Origin: an uncultured Rhodospirillales bacterium
GTDB taxonomy: Bacteria > Pseudomonadota > Alphaproteobacteria > ATCC43930 > CGMCC-115725
Direction of reading: 5' to 3'
Length of the DNA stretch: 64,000 nucleotides
NCBI GenBank assembly: GCA_903822185.1
Contig: CAIJOA010000011.1
Coordinates: 248,001-312,000 of the forward strand
The position numbers were made by a program, and so were the translations under genes. Positions 25,945 to 34,323 of the stretch are shown piece by piece. The notes below the pieces were generated by a model that saw only the letters and a program-made list of their open reading frames with translations, made no database searches and had not been told where the DNA came from. Numbering within the stretch: position 1 is the stretch's first letter; each line of letters starts with the position of its first letter.

Positions 25945-26931
25945 ATGAAATCGTCTTTTCTCGCGGCGCTGTTAGCGCTCGTCATGATCACACCGGCATT
26001 CGCACTCGAAAAGACCACACTGTCCTACGTCACCTGGAATGCCGACTTCGGCTACATCATGGCCGCCGTCGATAAAGGCTACTTCATCGAGGAAGGCCTC
26101 GACGTCGAACTTGTCGCAGCCGGTGGCGGCGTCGCCATTCCGGCGATGATATCGAACAGCCTCGATTTTTCCGGCTCGGGTTCGACCGCGATCAGCGCCA
26201 TTCTCAAAGGCGCGAAACTTAAAGTCCTCATGGTCGGGCAAGACCGGTCCGGCTGGCAGCTTTGGTCGCAAAACCCGCAACTCAAAGAACTCGCCGATCT
26301 CAAGGATCAACAGATCGGCGTGATCAGCCGCGGCGATAGCGGCGAGATCGCCATGCGCTATCTGTTAATGAAGCATAATCTGCCGTCGAACTACGTCGCC
26401 TATACGCCCCTTGGCAATGGAACGGGACGTCTCGCGGCGATATCGACCGGCGCCATTCCCGCCAATCTGATGGTCTGGGGCGAAGTCGAGAAGCTGAAGA
26501 CTCAAGGCAGCCTCGCCGGGGCGCATCTGATTAGCAATCTGACCACCGAATTCCGCATGGTCTTCAATGGCCTCGCCAGCAGCGACCGCATGATCCACGA
26601 TCAGCCCGACACCGTTCTAAAAATGGTGCGCGCATTGATGAAGGGACAAACCTATGTCCGCAGCTTCCGCGACCAATCCGTCGCGATGATGGCGCGCTAT
26701 TCCAAGAGCGAAGAGAAGGACGCTGCCTCGGATTACGATCACATCCTGCCGGCGATCGCGCGCGACGGCACCGTCGATGCCAGCGTGCGCGCCAACGAAG
26801 TCAGCCTGCGCAGCGAGATGCTCGACATCCCGTCGTCATCGACAATGAAAGCGCAGGACGTATTCGACTTCCTGCCGGCGCGCGAAGCGCTGGAAGAACT
26901 GACCAACGAAGGTTGGAAGCCGACGCCGTAA
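25945..26931 (+). CDS. ABC substrate-binding protein (tandem duplicate)
   Basis: A 328-residue periplasmic binding protein with a clean Sec signal peptide (MKSSFLAALLALVMITPAFA) and a mature NitT/TauT/SsuA-like fold. It starts eight bases after the stop of its paralogue and has no clear Shine-Dalgarno of its own, so it may be translated by coupling. High similarity to the preceding gene marks a fairly recent tandem duplication. No permease or ATPase genes accompany the pair. The substrate is probably related to the adjacent aromatic pathway. Confidence 0.9.
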   Translation: MKSSFLAALLALVMITPAFALEKTTLSYVTWNADFGYIMAAVDKGYFIEEGLDVELVAAGGGVAIPAMISNSLDFSGSGSTAISAILKGAKLKVLMVGQDRSGWQLWSQNPQLKELADLKDQQIGVISRGDSGEIAMRYLLMKHNLPSNYVAYTPLGNGTGRLAAISTGAIPANLMVWGEVEKLKTQGSLAGAHLISNLTTEFRMVFNGLASSDRMIHDQPDTVLKMVRALMKGQTYVRSFRDQSVAMMARYSKSEEKDAASDYDHILPAIARDGTVDASVRANEVSLRSEMLDIPSSSTMKAQDVFDFLPAREALEELTNEGWKPTP

Positions 26932-26945
26932 GAGGCGTCACGACA

Positions 26946-27869
26946 TCAGCTTTTCTTTTTCGCCGCCTTGATGGCCGCCGCCTGATTGGCCGCCACCGCG
27001 ATAGCGTTATCGACAAAACGGGTCAGCACCGCCGACGTATGGTTCTTGCGCCAGACCAGATCGAACGGGCTCGGCATCGACAGATCCTTGATCTGACGGA
27101 ACGTCACTTCCTGCACCGGGCGAAACCGCATCGCCGAACTGACAATCCCAAGCCCCATTCCGACCGAGACGAGGCTGAGGACGATCGTGCTGCTCGCCTC
27201 TTGCACGACGCGCGGCGCGATGTTCGCGGCCAGAAATTTGGCCATCAATGAGTCGTAATAATCCGGGTTGATCTGACGCTGAATGCAGAGCAGCGGTTCG
27301 TCGCGCAGATCGGCAAGATGCAGCACGGGCTTATCGACAAGGCGGTGCGTCTTGGGCAAAGCGAGCAACACATTCTCGACCGCCATCTCGCGGCGCTCGA
27401 ACTCCTTATCGACAAGCGACACGCGATAGCGAAAGCCCGCATCGATACGGCCCTGGCGCAAGGCCTCGACCTGTGGGCCGGACGCCATCGGAATGAGGCT
27501 CAGTTCGACATTACTTTGTGCGGTGCGGAAGGTCCGGATCGCTTCGGTAAGCGCAGCGTGTCCCGAGGCTGCCTCGCTGAACGCGATGCGCAGCACCCCG
27601 ACTTGTCCGCGCCCGACACGCTTCACCAGTTCCGCGGTCGTACCGAGATCGTCGAGAATGCGCTTTGCCTCAACCAACAAGACGCGCCCCGGCTCGGACA
27701 AGCGCACGCCGCGCGGCAGCCGGTCGAATAAGGATACGCCGAGTTCCTTTTCCAGCGCCGTCACGTGCCGCGACAAGGCCGGTTGGGCCAAATGCAGGGT
27801 CTGTGCGGCACGGCGGAAATGTTCGGCTTCGGCGACGGCGACAAAGGACCTGAGATTGCGGATTTCCAT
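26946..27869 (-). CDS. LysR family transcriptional regulator
   Basis: A 307-residue LysR-type regulator: the N-terminal winged helix (MEIRNLRSFVAVAEAEHFRRAAQTLHLAQPALSRHVTALEKELGVSLFDRL) and a C-terminal periplasmic-binding-like effector domain. It is transcribed divergently from the Rieske oxygenase at 27994, with a palindromic T-N11-A site (27879-27895) directly upstream. This is the classical layout for a LysR activator of an adjacent catabolic gene. It is convergent with the tandem SBP genes. Confidence 0.93.
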   Translation of the reverse strand: MEIRNLRSFVAVAEAEHFRRAAQTLHLAQPALSRHVTALEKELGVSLFDRLPRGVRLSEPGRVLLVEAKRILDDLGTTAELVKRVGRGQVGVLRIAFSEAASGHAALTEAIRTFRTAQSNVELSLIPMASGPQVEALRQGRIDAGFRYRVSLVDKEFERREMAVENVLLALPKTHRLVDKPVLHLADLRDEPLLCIQRQINPDYYDSLMAKFLAANIAPRVVQEASSTIVLSLVSVGMGLGIVSSAMRFRPVQEVTFRQIKDLSMPSPFDLVWRKNHTSAVLTRFVDNAIAVAANQAAAIKAAKKKS

Positions 27870-27878
27870 GGCCCAGTT

Positions 27879-27895
27879 GATACCGATATCGTATC
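27879..27895. promoter_or_regulatory. LysR-type binding site
   Basis: GATACCGATATCGTATC is an interrupted palindrome (GATAC...GTATC) containing T-N11-A, the consensus LysR recognition form. It begins nine bases before the lysR start codon and 22 bases upstream of the -35 box of the divergent oxygenase promoter, positions suited to autorepression and activation. Confidence 0.62.
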
Positions 27896-27916
27896 AGAAT
27901 ATCAATAATTCGGTAT

Positions 27917-27945
27917 TTGACGTATCGGTTGGGTCTTGTGATTAT
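27917..27945 (+). promoter_or_regulatory. Promoter of the Rieske oxygenase gene
   Basis: TTGACG (27917-27922) and GATTAT (27940-27945) are 17 bases apart, and a TG dinucleotide overlaps the start of the -10. The predicted transcript start would give a leader of about 40 bases including the AGGGAGGA ribosome site before the ATG at 27994. Confidence 0.55.
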
Positions 27946-27993
27946 CCCCTCGGACTTCGGCGCGAAATGTGCGGGTCTAGGGAGGAAACCGCC

Positions 27994-29160
27994 ATGAAAG
28001 AAGCAGAAAACTCTCTCATGACGGAGATAAGTCCGGGCAAACCGGCAGGCGACATGCTGCGGCGCTATTGGTGGCCAATCATGATCGCGGACCATCTGGG
28101 CACCGAACCGAAACTCGTCAAATTACTGCATCAGGAATTCGTGCTGTTCCGCGCCGGAAACGGCGAACTCGGACTGCTCGATAAGCACTGCTGCCACCGC
28201 AACGCGTCGCTCGAATATGGCCGCGTCGAACAAGACGGCCTGCGCTGCTGCTATCACGGCTGGCTCTATGCGACCGACGGCAAATGCCTCGACCAGCCTT
28301 GCGAGCCCGCCTTCAGCGACTTGAAGGACAAGGTCCGCCAGGGCGCTTATTCCGTGCGCGAGGTTTCGGGGTTCATCTTCGCCTATATCGGCCCGAAGCC
28401 GGCGCCCGAATTTCCGAATTACGATCTGCTGTTCAACCCTAACTGCCACAAAATTCTCAGCGCGCGCGACATCTACGGCAACTGGTTGCAACGAGCCGAA
28501 AACATGGTCGATTCGCTGCATGTCATGGCGTTGCACGCCAGCGTCTATCCCGAGATCGCGATGCAGCGTCCCGATGTCTGCCAGTGGATCGAACGCGATT
28601 ACGGCATCGAGATGTATCTCGAATATCCGAACGGCATCAAAGACCGCCATCACTACGTCTTTCCGGCGATCAACCGCGTCCAGGTCTGCCGCTCGGGGCA
28701 AGAGCCTTATCAGTTTATGCAGTGGATCACGCCACTGGACGACACCAAATCGATCTCGTTCCAGATCTGGGGTTCCGAACGCGGCGAGCCACCCTACACA
28801 ATCACGGCCGCGAAATATCAGGCGAACGGGATGGGCGACTTCAAGCGCATCGAAGACGGCTGGTGGAATCTTTGGGACCGCGATCAAGACGACGCGGCCA
28901 TCGAAAGCCAGGGCCTCGTCACCAATCGCGCCAACGAGAACCTGGGCACGTCGGACCGCGGCATCGTCATGATGCGCCGCATGGTCAAGGAATCGATCGA
29001 AGCCGTGCAAAAGGGCAAAGACCCGAACCACGTCATTCGTGGCGACAACCCGACGATCGAACTCGAAGCCTTCAAGACCATCATCGGCGACAAGAAGGGC
29101 GAAATCCGCAACGCCGAGTTGGGCAAGAAGCTGCACGTCATCGAGCCGTTCGATCTCTGA
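27994..29160 (+). CDS. Rieske (2Fe-2S) aromatic oxygenase, single-component alpha type
   Basis: A 388-residue oxygenase of the phthalate-4,5-dioxygenase/VanA-like group. Rieske ligands: Cys66-x-His68 (HCCHRNASLEYG) and Cys85-x-x-His88 (RCCYHGW). The mononuclear iron site is in AENMVDSLHVMALH (Asp172, His175, His180). The ATG at 27994 has AGGGAGGA upstream; a longer open frame extends back over the antisense of lysR and is rejected. The family works as a trimer without a beta subunit and needs a separate reductase, not present here. It is divergent from the LysR gene, which probably controls it. Confidence 0.92.
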   Translation: MKEAENSLMTEISPGKPAGDMLRRYWWPIMIADHLGTEPKLVKLLHQEFVLFRAGNGELGLLDKHCCHRNASLEYGRVEQDGLRCCYHGWLYATDGKCLDQPCEPAFSDLKDKVRQGAYSVREVSGFIFAYIGPKPAPEFPNYDLLFNPNCHKILSARDIYGNWLQRAENMVDSLHVMALHASVYPEIAMQRPDVCQWIERDYGIEMYLEYPNGIKDRHHYVFPAINRVQVCRSGQEPYQFMQWITPLDDTKSISFQIWGSERGEPPYTITAAKYQANGMGDFKRIEDGWWNLWDRDQDDAAIESQGLVTNRANENLGTSDRGIVMMRRMVKESIEAVQKGKDPNHVIRGDNPTIELEAFKTIIGDKKGEIRNAELGKKLHVIEPFDL

Positions 29161-29282
29161 GCCGCGCTGAGCGGCTTCAGCATCCGGCCCCTTGGTCATC
29201 CCTTCGTTCCGGGCTACCTTTCCCTTTCCGCCGCCGGGCTCTGCCTGTCGGGCAAGAGGTATCCCACAAGACGAGGCACTTC

Positions 29283-30185
29283 ATGACCGATTCCGCCGCC
29301 AAGACCGCTGCCAACGAAGCGATCCGCAAGCTGGGCCGCGCCTTCAATCCCGACATCCTCAAGGCGACTTACGCGATCTATAAGCCGCTGCAGGAGCGCG
29401 CGCCGAAGGACGGCGTCGAGATCACCAAAGACGTTGCCTATGGCGACGATGCCCGTCACCGCATCGATATCTTCGCGCCGGCAAAGAAGCCCTCCAAGGC
29501 CCCGGTGGTCGTCTATGTCCATGGCGGCGGCTATGTCGCCGGCGAGCGCAGCCCGCTGCCCGGTCTCATCTATGACAACGTGCCAACCTTCTTCGCCCGC
29601 AACGGCGTGATCGGCATCAACGCCACCTATCGCCTGGCGCCCGATCACAAATGGCCCAGCGGCGCGGCCGATCTCGGCAAGATCGTCGAATGGCTGCAGG
29701 CGAACATCGCGTCCTACGGCGGCGATCCGGAAAAGATTTTCCTATTGGGTCAATCGGCCGGCGCGACCCATGTCGCGACCTGGACCTTCGTCCCCGAGGT
29801 GCATGGCGCCAAAGGCCCGCGCATCGCCGGTGCGATGCTGTTGTCGGGCGTCTATGCGCCGCAGAATCCGGAGTTCAGCCCCGAGAAGCCCGCCGGCAAT
29901 TCAATCGCCTATTACTGCGAAGACGAAAGCAACTGGCAGGCGATGAGCCCGCTCAATCATGTGAAGCCGGGCCATCCCCCGATCCTCATCGGCGTCACCG
30001 AGTTCGACCCCTATCCGCTGGCCTGGCCGACGGCGGCGCTGACCGCGGCGCTGGTCAAATGCGATAAGAAGATGCCGTGGTTTGTTTTCGGCAAAGACCA
30101 CAACCATGTCTCGCCGGCGATGCAGATCAACAGCGAGGTCGATGATCTCGGCCCCGAGCTGCTGGCCTTCGTCAACAGCATCTGA
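29283..30185 (+). CDS. Alpha/beta hydrolase (HSL/BD-FAE-like esterase)
   Basis: A 300-residue esterase. The oxyanion motif HGGG is at residues 80-83, the nucleophile elbow GQSAG has Ser158, and SPLNHVKPGHPPILIGVTEFDP carries the probable acid, with His in DHNHVS near the C-terminus. No signal peptide is present, so it is cytoplasmic. It follows the Rieske oxygenase after 122 bases, and a strong bidirectional terminator follows. It may hydrolyse an ester in the same catabolic route. Confidence 0.87.
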   Translation: MTDSAAKTAANEAIRKLGRAFNPDILKATYAIYKPLQERAPKDGVEITKDVAYGDDARHRIDIFAPAKKPSKAPVVVYVHGGGYVAGERSPLPGLIYDNVPTFFARNGVIGINATYRLAPDHKWPSGAADLGKIVEWLQANIASYGGDPEKIFLLGQSAGATHVATWTFVPEVHGAKGPRIAGAMLLSGVYAPQNPEFSPEKPAGNSIAYYCEDESNWQAMSPLNHVKPGHPPILIGVTEFDPYPLAWPTAALTAALVKCDKKMPWFVFGKDHNHVSPAMQINSEVDDLGPELLAFVNSI

Positions 30186-30188
30186 ATA

Positions 30189-30225
30189 AAAAGCCCCTCT
30201 CTCCCAGGCAGAGAGAGGGGCTTTT
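30189..30225. terminator. Bidirectional terminator between convergent genes
   Basis: A perfect 15-bp stem, AAAAGCCCCTCTCTC (30189-30203) with GAGAGAGGGGCTTTT (30211-30225), encloses a seven-base loop. T-rich tracts on both sides allow it to serve the esterase gene (+) and the amidohydrolase gene (-). Confidence 0.92.
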
Positions 30226-30230
30226 ATCTC

Positions 30231-31163
30231 TTACGCCCTAAAACGCTCGAACATGCGGTGGGCGTTGCCTTCCTCGATCGCATGCAAATCTTCGGCGCTG
30301 AGGCCCAGCGCCCGCATCGGATCTTTGGTCGATCCCATCGTGCCCCACGGAAAATCGCTGCCGAAGAAGATTTGCGTCGGCGGCACCAGCTTGAGCAACG
30401 CGCCGAAGGTCATCGGGTTGTTCATGCTCGCGGTATCGAAGTTAAGCCGCTTCAATTCGGGAATGACGCCGTTCGGCGCCTTGTCGCCCAGCGACCGTCC
30501 CCAGCCCGCAACGCGCCCGGCGACCGCCGACAAAGCCCCGCCGCAATGCGAGAAGATGAAGCGGATGTCGGGGCAACGCGCGAAGGTGCCGTTGGACAAA
30601 AGACTGACGATGGCGCGTGTATTGTCGAACATGAATTCGAGGATCGCGATCGGCACGCCCGGCACCATGTTGACGCAGCAATCGACCGCCGCCGGATGCG
30701 AATAGACGATCGCCTTGCGCCGGTTGAGTTCGTCATAGACCGGCGCGAATTTCGGATCGCCGGGATAGACACCGTCGTAGTTGGTCAGCAGGCAAATGCC
30801 GTCGGCCTTCAGCACGTCCAGCGCATAGGCGATCTCTTTGAGACTGCCCTCGACATCAGGTAGCGGGATGGTCGCGAAGAAACCGAAACGGGTGGGATAA
30901 TCGCGCGCGAGCTGCGCCGTATATTCATTGAGCGTACGGGCAAGGCCGCGGCTTTCCTCGACCTTGCCGGTCCAACAGCCGGGCGCGGAGATCGAGAGGA
31001 TCGAGGTAGCGGCGCCGACCTTGTCCATCTCGTCGATCGACCATTGCGGCGTCCACTCGGTGAGCTTCAGCCCCCAATAGCCAGTCCGCTTGATCCGCTC
31101 TTCCTGCAGCGCCAGGAATTCGGGCAGCATGATGTGATGATGAACGTCGATGATGCCAGCCAT
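30231..31163 (-). CDS. Amidohydrolase-2 (ACMSD-like) family protein
   Basis: A 310-residue metal-dependent hydrolase/decarboxylase: the HxH in IIDVHHHIMLPEF at the N-terminus, FIFSHCGGALSAV in the middle and IFFGSDFPWG near the end, all family hallmarks. The ATG at 31163 is preferred because GGGGAG lies nearby and the start aligns with the first strand; a reading from 31220 would add 19 unrelated residues. It resembles the Tat-type paralogue at 59539-60600. It lies downstream of the MFS gene on the same strand and may share its transcript. Confidence 0.87.
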   Translation of the reverse strand: MAGIIDVHHHIMLPEFLALQEERIKRTGYWGLKLTEWTPQWSIDEMDKVGAATSILSISAPGCWTGKVEESRGLARTLNEYTAQLARDYPTRFGFFATIPLPDVEGSLKEIAYALDVLKADGICLLTNYDGVYPGDPKFAPVYDELNRRKAIVYSHPAAVDCCVNMVPGVPIAILEFMFDNTRAIVSLLSNGTFARCPDIRFIFSHCGGALSAVAGRVAGWGRSLGDKAPNGVIPELKRLNFDTASMNNPMTFGALLKLVPPTQIFFGSDFPWGTMGSTKDPMRALGLSAEDLHAIEEGNAHRMFERFRA

Positions 31164-31216
31164 GGTTTCGCTCCCCGAGATTATTTCGTGAAAGCTACCA
31201 GCCGCCTTCGCGTGGT

Positions 31217-32401
31217 TCAATCGCGGGAAGCGCGCGCCAGCAGCGGCCAGACAAAATCGACGAGGACGACGACAAAGATGGTGCCCGCGCCTAGCGCGAA
31301 CAGCAGACGATGGTCGCCGCCACTGAGATTGAAGATCGCCGAGGAAGCATAGGCGCTGGCCGCCTGCGCGGCGGCGAAGACGATCGTTGCCCGACTCCAG
31401 ATCACATTCTGGCGCGCCGCATCAGGCACCTTCTTATTGATCCAGGCCAAGACGAGCGGCACTATTCCGGGTGGGAACGTTCCGGCCATGACGCTGAGCG
31501 CACCGATCGCGGCGTAATTTTCGGCGAAGGCAAGTCCGCTCATGACGAACACTTGGACCGACAGCAGGATTCGCGTCGCAAGCCGCGCGCCGAGGCGATC
31601 CGCCATGAAGCCGTATAAGGGCGGCCCGATCATCGCGCCGATGCCATAGAGCACCCAGAAGAACGAGCCGAAATGCGGCCCCGCCCCGAGGCCGCGTGCG
31701 ACGAAATCGGCCAGAAACACCATCGGCGGCACCAGCCCCACCGCCATCAGCGCATATTCCGTATAGACGATGCCGATGCGCGGTGCCGCCGACGTCACCG
31801 CGGTCTTGGATGGCGCGACTTGCGCGCGAGGCCAGGCAAACCAGCTTACCGCCGTCAGGACGAAAGCAATCCCGCCCAGCACCAGCCACGTATCCCGCAG
31901 ACCATAATCGAGCAGCAGCGGCACCAAACTGCCCGACGCGACGATACCGAACCCAACACCGAGAAAGACCCCGCCGCTGGCAAGGCCACGATGATGGGCC
32001 GGCACATGCGGCAGCACGGTGCCCGTTACCAGCACCATGATCGTGCCGCCCGCCACGCCCGACAGGAAACGCCAGGCGAAGAACCAGCTTAATGACAAGG
32101 GATAAGCGCAGGCGACAAACGAAGCGGCGACGAGCAGCATCATAAACCGCAGTGTCCAGACATTCGTCGCCCGCGCTGCGATCGTCCGCCCCAGCATCGC
32201 GCCCAGCAGATAGCCGGCGAGATTGGCCGCGCCGAGATAGACCGTATCCGAGGCCGAGAACCAGCGCGCCTCGATCAAGACCGGCAGCAACGGCGTATAG
32301 GCGAAGCGCGCCAGGCCGATCCCGATGAGGCTCGCGCACAGGCCGGCGAAGATATATTTGGCGACCGCCCGTGACGCCGTCTCGGTGTTACCCCCGGCCA
32401 T
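31217..32401 (-). CDS. MFS transporter, YbfB/YjiJ-like
   Basis: A 394-residue protein with about 12 hydrophobic helices. The beginning GLCASLIGIGLARFAYTPLLPVLIEARWFS and the later LSGVAGGTIMVLVTGTVLPHVPAHHRGLASG fit the YbfB/YjiJ branch of the major facilitator superfamily. Function is unknown; uptake or efflux of a monocarboxylate-like compound is possible. It is divergent from the UbiD gene at 32539 and upstream of an amidohydrolase on the same strand. Confidence 0.85.
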   Translation of the reverse strand: MAGGNTETASRAVAKYIFAGLCASLIGIGLARFAYTPLLPVLIEARWFSASDTVYLGAANLAGYLLGAMLGRTIAARATNVWTLRFMMLLVAASFVACAYPLSLSWFFAWRFLSGVAGGTIMVLVTGTVLPHVPAHHRGLASGGVFLGVGFGIVASGSLVPLLLDYGLRDTWLVLGGIAFVLTAVSWFAWPRAQVAPSKTAVTSAAPRIGIVYTEYALMAVGLVPPMVFLADFVARGLGAGPHFGSFFWVLYGIGAMIGPPLYGFMADRLGARLATRILLSVQVFVMSGLAFAENYAAIGALSVMAGTFPPGIVPLVLAWINKKVPDAARQNVIWSRATIVFAAAQAASAYASSAIFNLSGGDHRLLFALGAGTIFVVVLVDFVWPLLARASRD

Positions 32402-32538
32402 AAAGTACGACCTCCCAGATTACGGCGGCGATCTTGTCAGCGGATCGGCGCTTTTCCAAGCCAGGCCGCCGCATGGCAGCCCTGATTGCCCGCCTTCGCC
32501 GCGGGTGATATGACCGCGGACTGCATGGGGAGAAAACG

Positions 32539-34062
32539 ATGGCCACCGATTTGAACAAATTCCGGCTGCGCAGCTTCGTCGAGCGGTTGAGTGCGTTGGG
32601 CGAGGTGGCGACGCATGACGCGCCGATCGCCCTGGGCGCGCTCGCAACTGCCGTCGAAGCCGTGACCAAGGCCACGATCTTCCGCCATGTCGGACCCGAA
32701 GGCTTCGAGATGGTGGCCGGTGTCGCCAGCAGCCGCAGCCGCCTTGCCGCGGCCTTCGGTACCGACGAGAAGGGCCTTCTGGCCGAATATCGCCGCCGCA
32801 TCCGCGCGCCGCAAAAGACGGAAGAAATTCCATCCAGCGAAGCGCCGGTGCATCAAGTCGTCCTGACCGGCGACAAGATCGACCTCACCCGCCTGCCCTT
32901 TTATCTCCAGCATGAGTTCGACGGCGCGCCCTATATCTCGGCAGCGATCGATTACACCATCGATCCGGCGACCGGAAAATCCAATGTCGGCTGCCGCCGC
33001 CTGATGCTGAAAAGCAAAAACCAGTTGCGATCGAACCTGACCCAGCCGTCCGACCTGCGGCAAATCTATCTCGCCGCCGTCGAACGCAAAGAGAAGCTGC
33101 CGGTGAGTTTCGTTATCGGCTCGCATCCCTGTGACTTCCTCGCCGCCGTCTCCAAAGCCCCGATGGACGAGTTCGTCCTGACCGCGACGATCCGCGGCGA
33201 GACCATGGCGATGGTGCGCGGCATTACCAACAACATCCCGGTCCCCGCCGATGCCGAGTTGGTTCTCGAAGGCTATTTCGACGAACGCGGCTATACCGAG
33301 ATTGAAGGCCCCTACGGCGAACTTTACGGTCTTTATGGCCCGATGCACCCCGATCCGATTTTCCACGTCACCGCCATCACGATGCGCAAGGACGTGTTGC
33401 ACCAGACTCTGCTGCATGGCGGCCGGAACCTGTCGCGCAACGATGCGTCACAGTTGTCGGGCCTCAATTTCGAATTGCTGATCTCGCATACCCTCCATAT
33501 GGCGGGCATCCATGTCACCGACGTCTATTTGCCGCCGGCCGCGACCGGGCTTCATGTCGCACGCGTCGCGATCAAACAGACTGCCGCCGGCCAAAGTCGC
33601 GCTGCGATCGATGCTCTTTTGAAGCTGCCGCTGGTGAAGCACGTCTTCCTGGTCGATGACGACATCGATATTCATTCCGAAGAGTCGATGGACTATGCCT
33701 TCGCCACCCGTTTCCGCGTTGATCGCGATCTCGTTACCGAAGGCGATCACTTCGCCTTGTCGATGGACCCGACCAGCGAAAAGGGAAAAATGGTCAAAGC
33801 CGGGTTTGATTTGACCAAGACCTTCGGCGCGCCGGACATCATCGAGAACCGCGAATCCTTCACCCCGAACCTCAAGCTGAAGCCGCGTTTCCAGACCGTC
33901 CAGCAGGCGCTGGAATCGGGGCCGAAATATTTCATGCAGTTGATGGAAGACATCGGCACCGAAGACGGCCGCGAACTGACGCTGGAGATCGATCGCTTGC
34001 TCGATCAAGGCCTCATCGGCCGCGGCGACAACGGCGAGTGGTGCCTGAAGACGCCGGCGTAA
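32539..34062 (+). CDS. UbiD family decarboxylase
   Basis: A complete 507-residue UbiD-family protein: FRLRSFVERLSALGEV at the start, YISAAIDYTIDPATGKSNVGCRRLMLKS in the prFMN-binding region, the EIEGPYGELYGLYGP motif, and a C-terminal dimerisation domain. Members (de)carboxylate aromatic or alpha,beta-unsaturated acids. GGGGAG precedes the ATG. No UbiX-like flavin prenyltransferase is adjacent. It differs clearly from the UbiD at 1-1570, so the substrates are probably different. Confidence 0.93.
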   Translation: MATDLNKFRLRSFVERLSALGEVATHDAPIALGALATAVEAVTKATIFRHVGPEGFEMVAGVASSRSRLAAAFGTDEKGLLAEYRRRIRAPQKTEEIPSSEAPVHQVVLTGDKIDLTRLPFYLQHEFDGAPYISAAIDYTIDPATGKSNVGCRRLMLKSKNQLRSNLTQPSDLRQIYLAAVERKEKLPVSFVIGSHPCDFLAAVSKAPMDEFVLTATIRGETMAMVRGITNNIPVPADAELVLEGYFDERGYTEIEGPYGELYGLYGPMHPDPIFHVTAITMRKDVLHQTLLHGGRNLSRNDASQLSGLNFELLISHTLHMAGIHVTDVYLPPAATGLHVARVAIKQTAAGQSRAAIDALLKLPLVKHVFLVDDDIDIHSEESMDYAFATRFRVDRDLVTEGDHFALSMDPTSEKGKMVKAGFDLTKTFGAPDIIENRESFTPNLKLKPRFQTVQQALESGPKYFMQLMEDIGTEDGRELTLEIDRLLDQGLIGRGDNGEWCLKTPA

Positions 34063-34230
34063 TCCGCGCCGCGCGTCTCTCGACCTCTCTAAAACATCTC
34101 GCGTATTTTAAGTAATCGCGTGCGGCGCGCTGACGCGTGCGCACGTATTCGTACGCTTCATCAAGATTTGATTCACGCCTCGGGCTTCTAATTCGTCATG
34201 CACAAATGTGCGGTGACGACCCGTGGGGGG

Positions 34231-34318
34231 ACGCCATCACGATAACGGCATAACCGGGGAGACCCGGCGACGCAAAGCTTACGGTCCATGTTGGATAGCG
34301 GGGCTACCGAAAGTAGGC
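34231..34318 (+). promoter_or_regulatory. Cyclic di-GMP-I (GEMM-I) riboswitch
   Basis: The segment holds the diagnostic conserved blocks of the c-di-GMP-I aptamer: ACGGCATAACC, a P2 hairpin CCGGG-GAGA-CCCGG with a GNRA loop, the invariant GACGCAAAGC, then CGGTCC and GGATAGCGGGGCTACCGA (tetraloop-receptor arm). The 3' end runs into AGTAGG, the likely Shine-Dalgarno of the gene at 34324, six bases before its ATG, so ligand binding could control translation. A weak promoter (TTGATT at 34168, TAATTC at 34189) may lie upstream. Boundaries are approximate. Confidence 0.88.
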
Positions 34319-34323
34319 ATACG

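Noticed and set aside
28584-29282. Long Arg-rich frame fused to the esterase
   Set aside because: It overlaps the Rieske gene in another frame and has no family features; the esterase starts at 29283.
34288-34323. Upstream ATG for the LapG-like gene
   Set aside because: It lies inside the riboswitch arm, has no ribosome site, and would add residues before the signal peptide.
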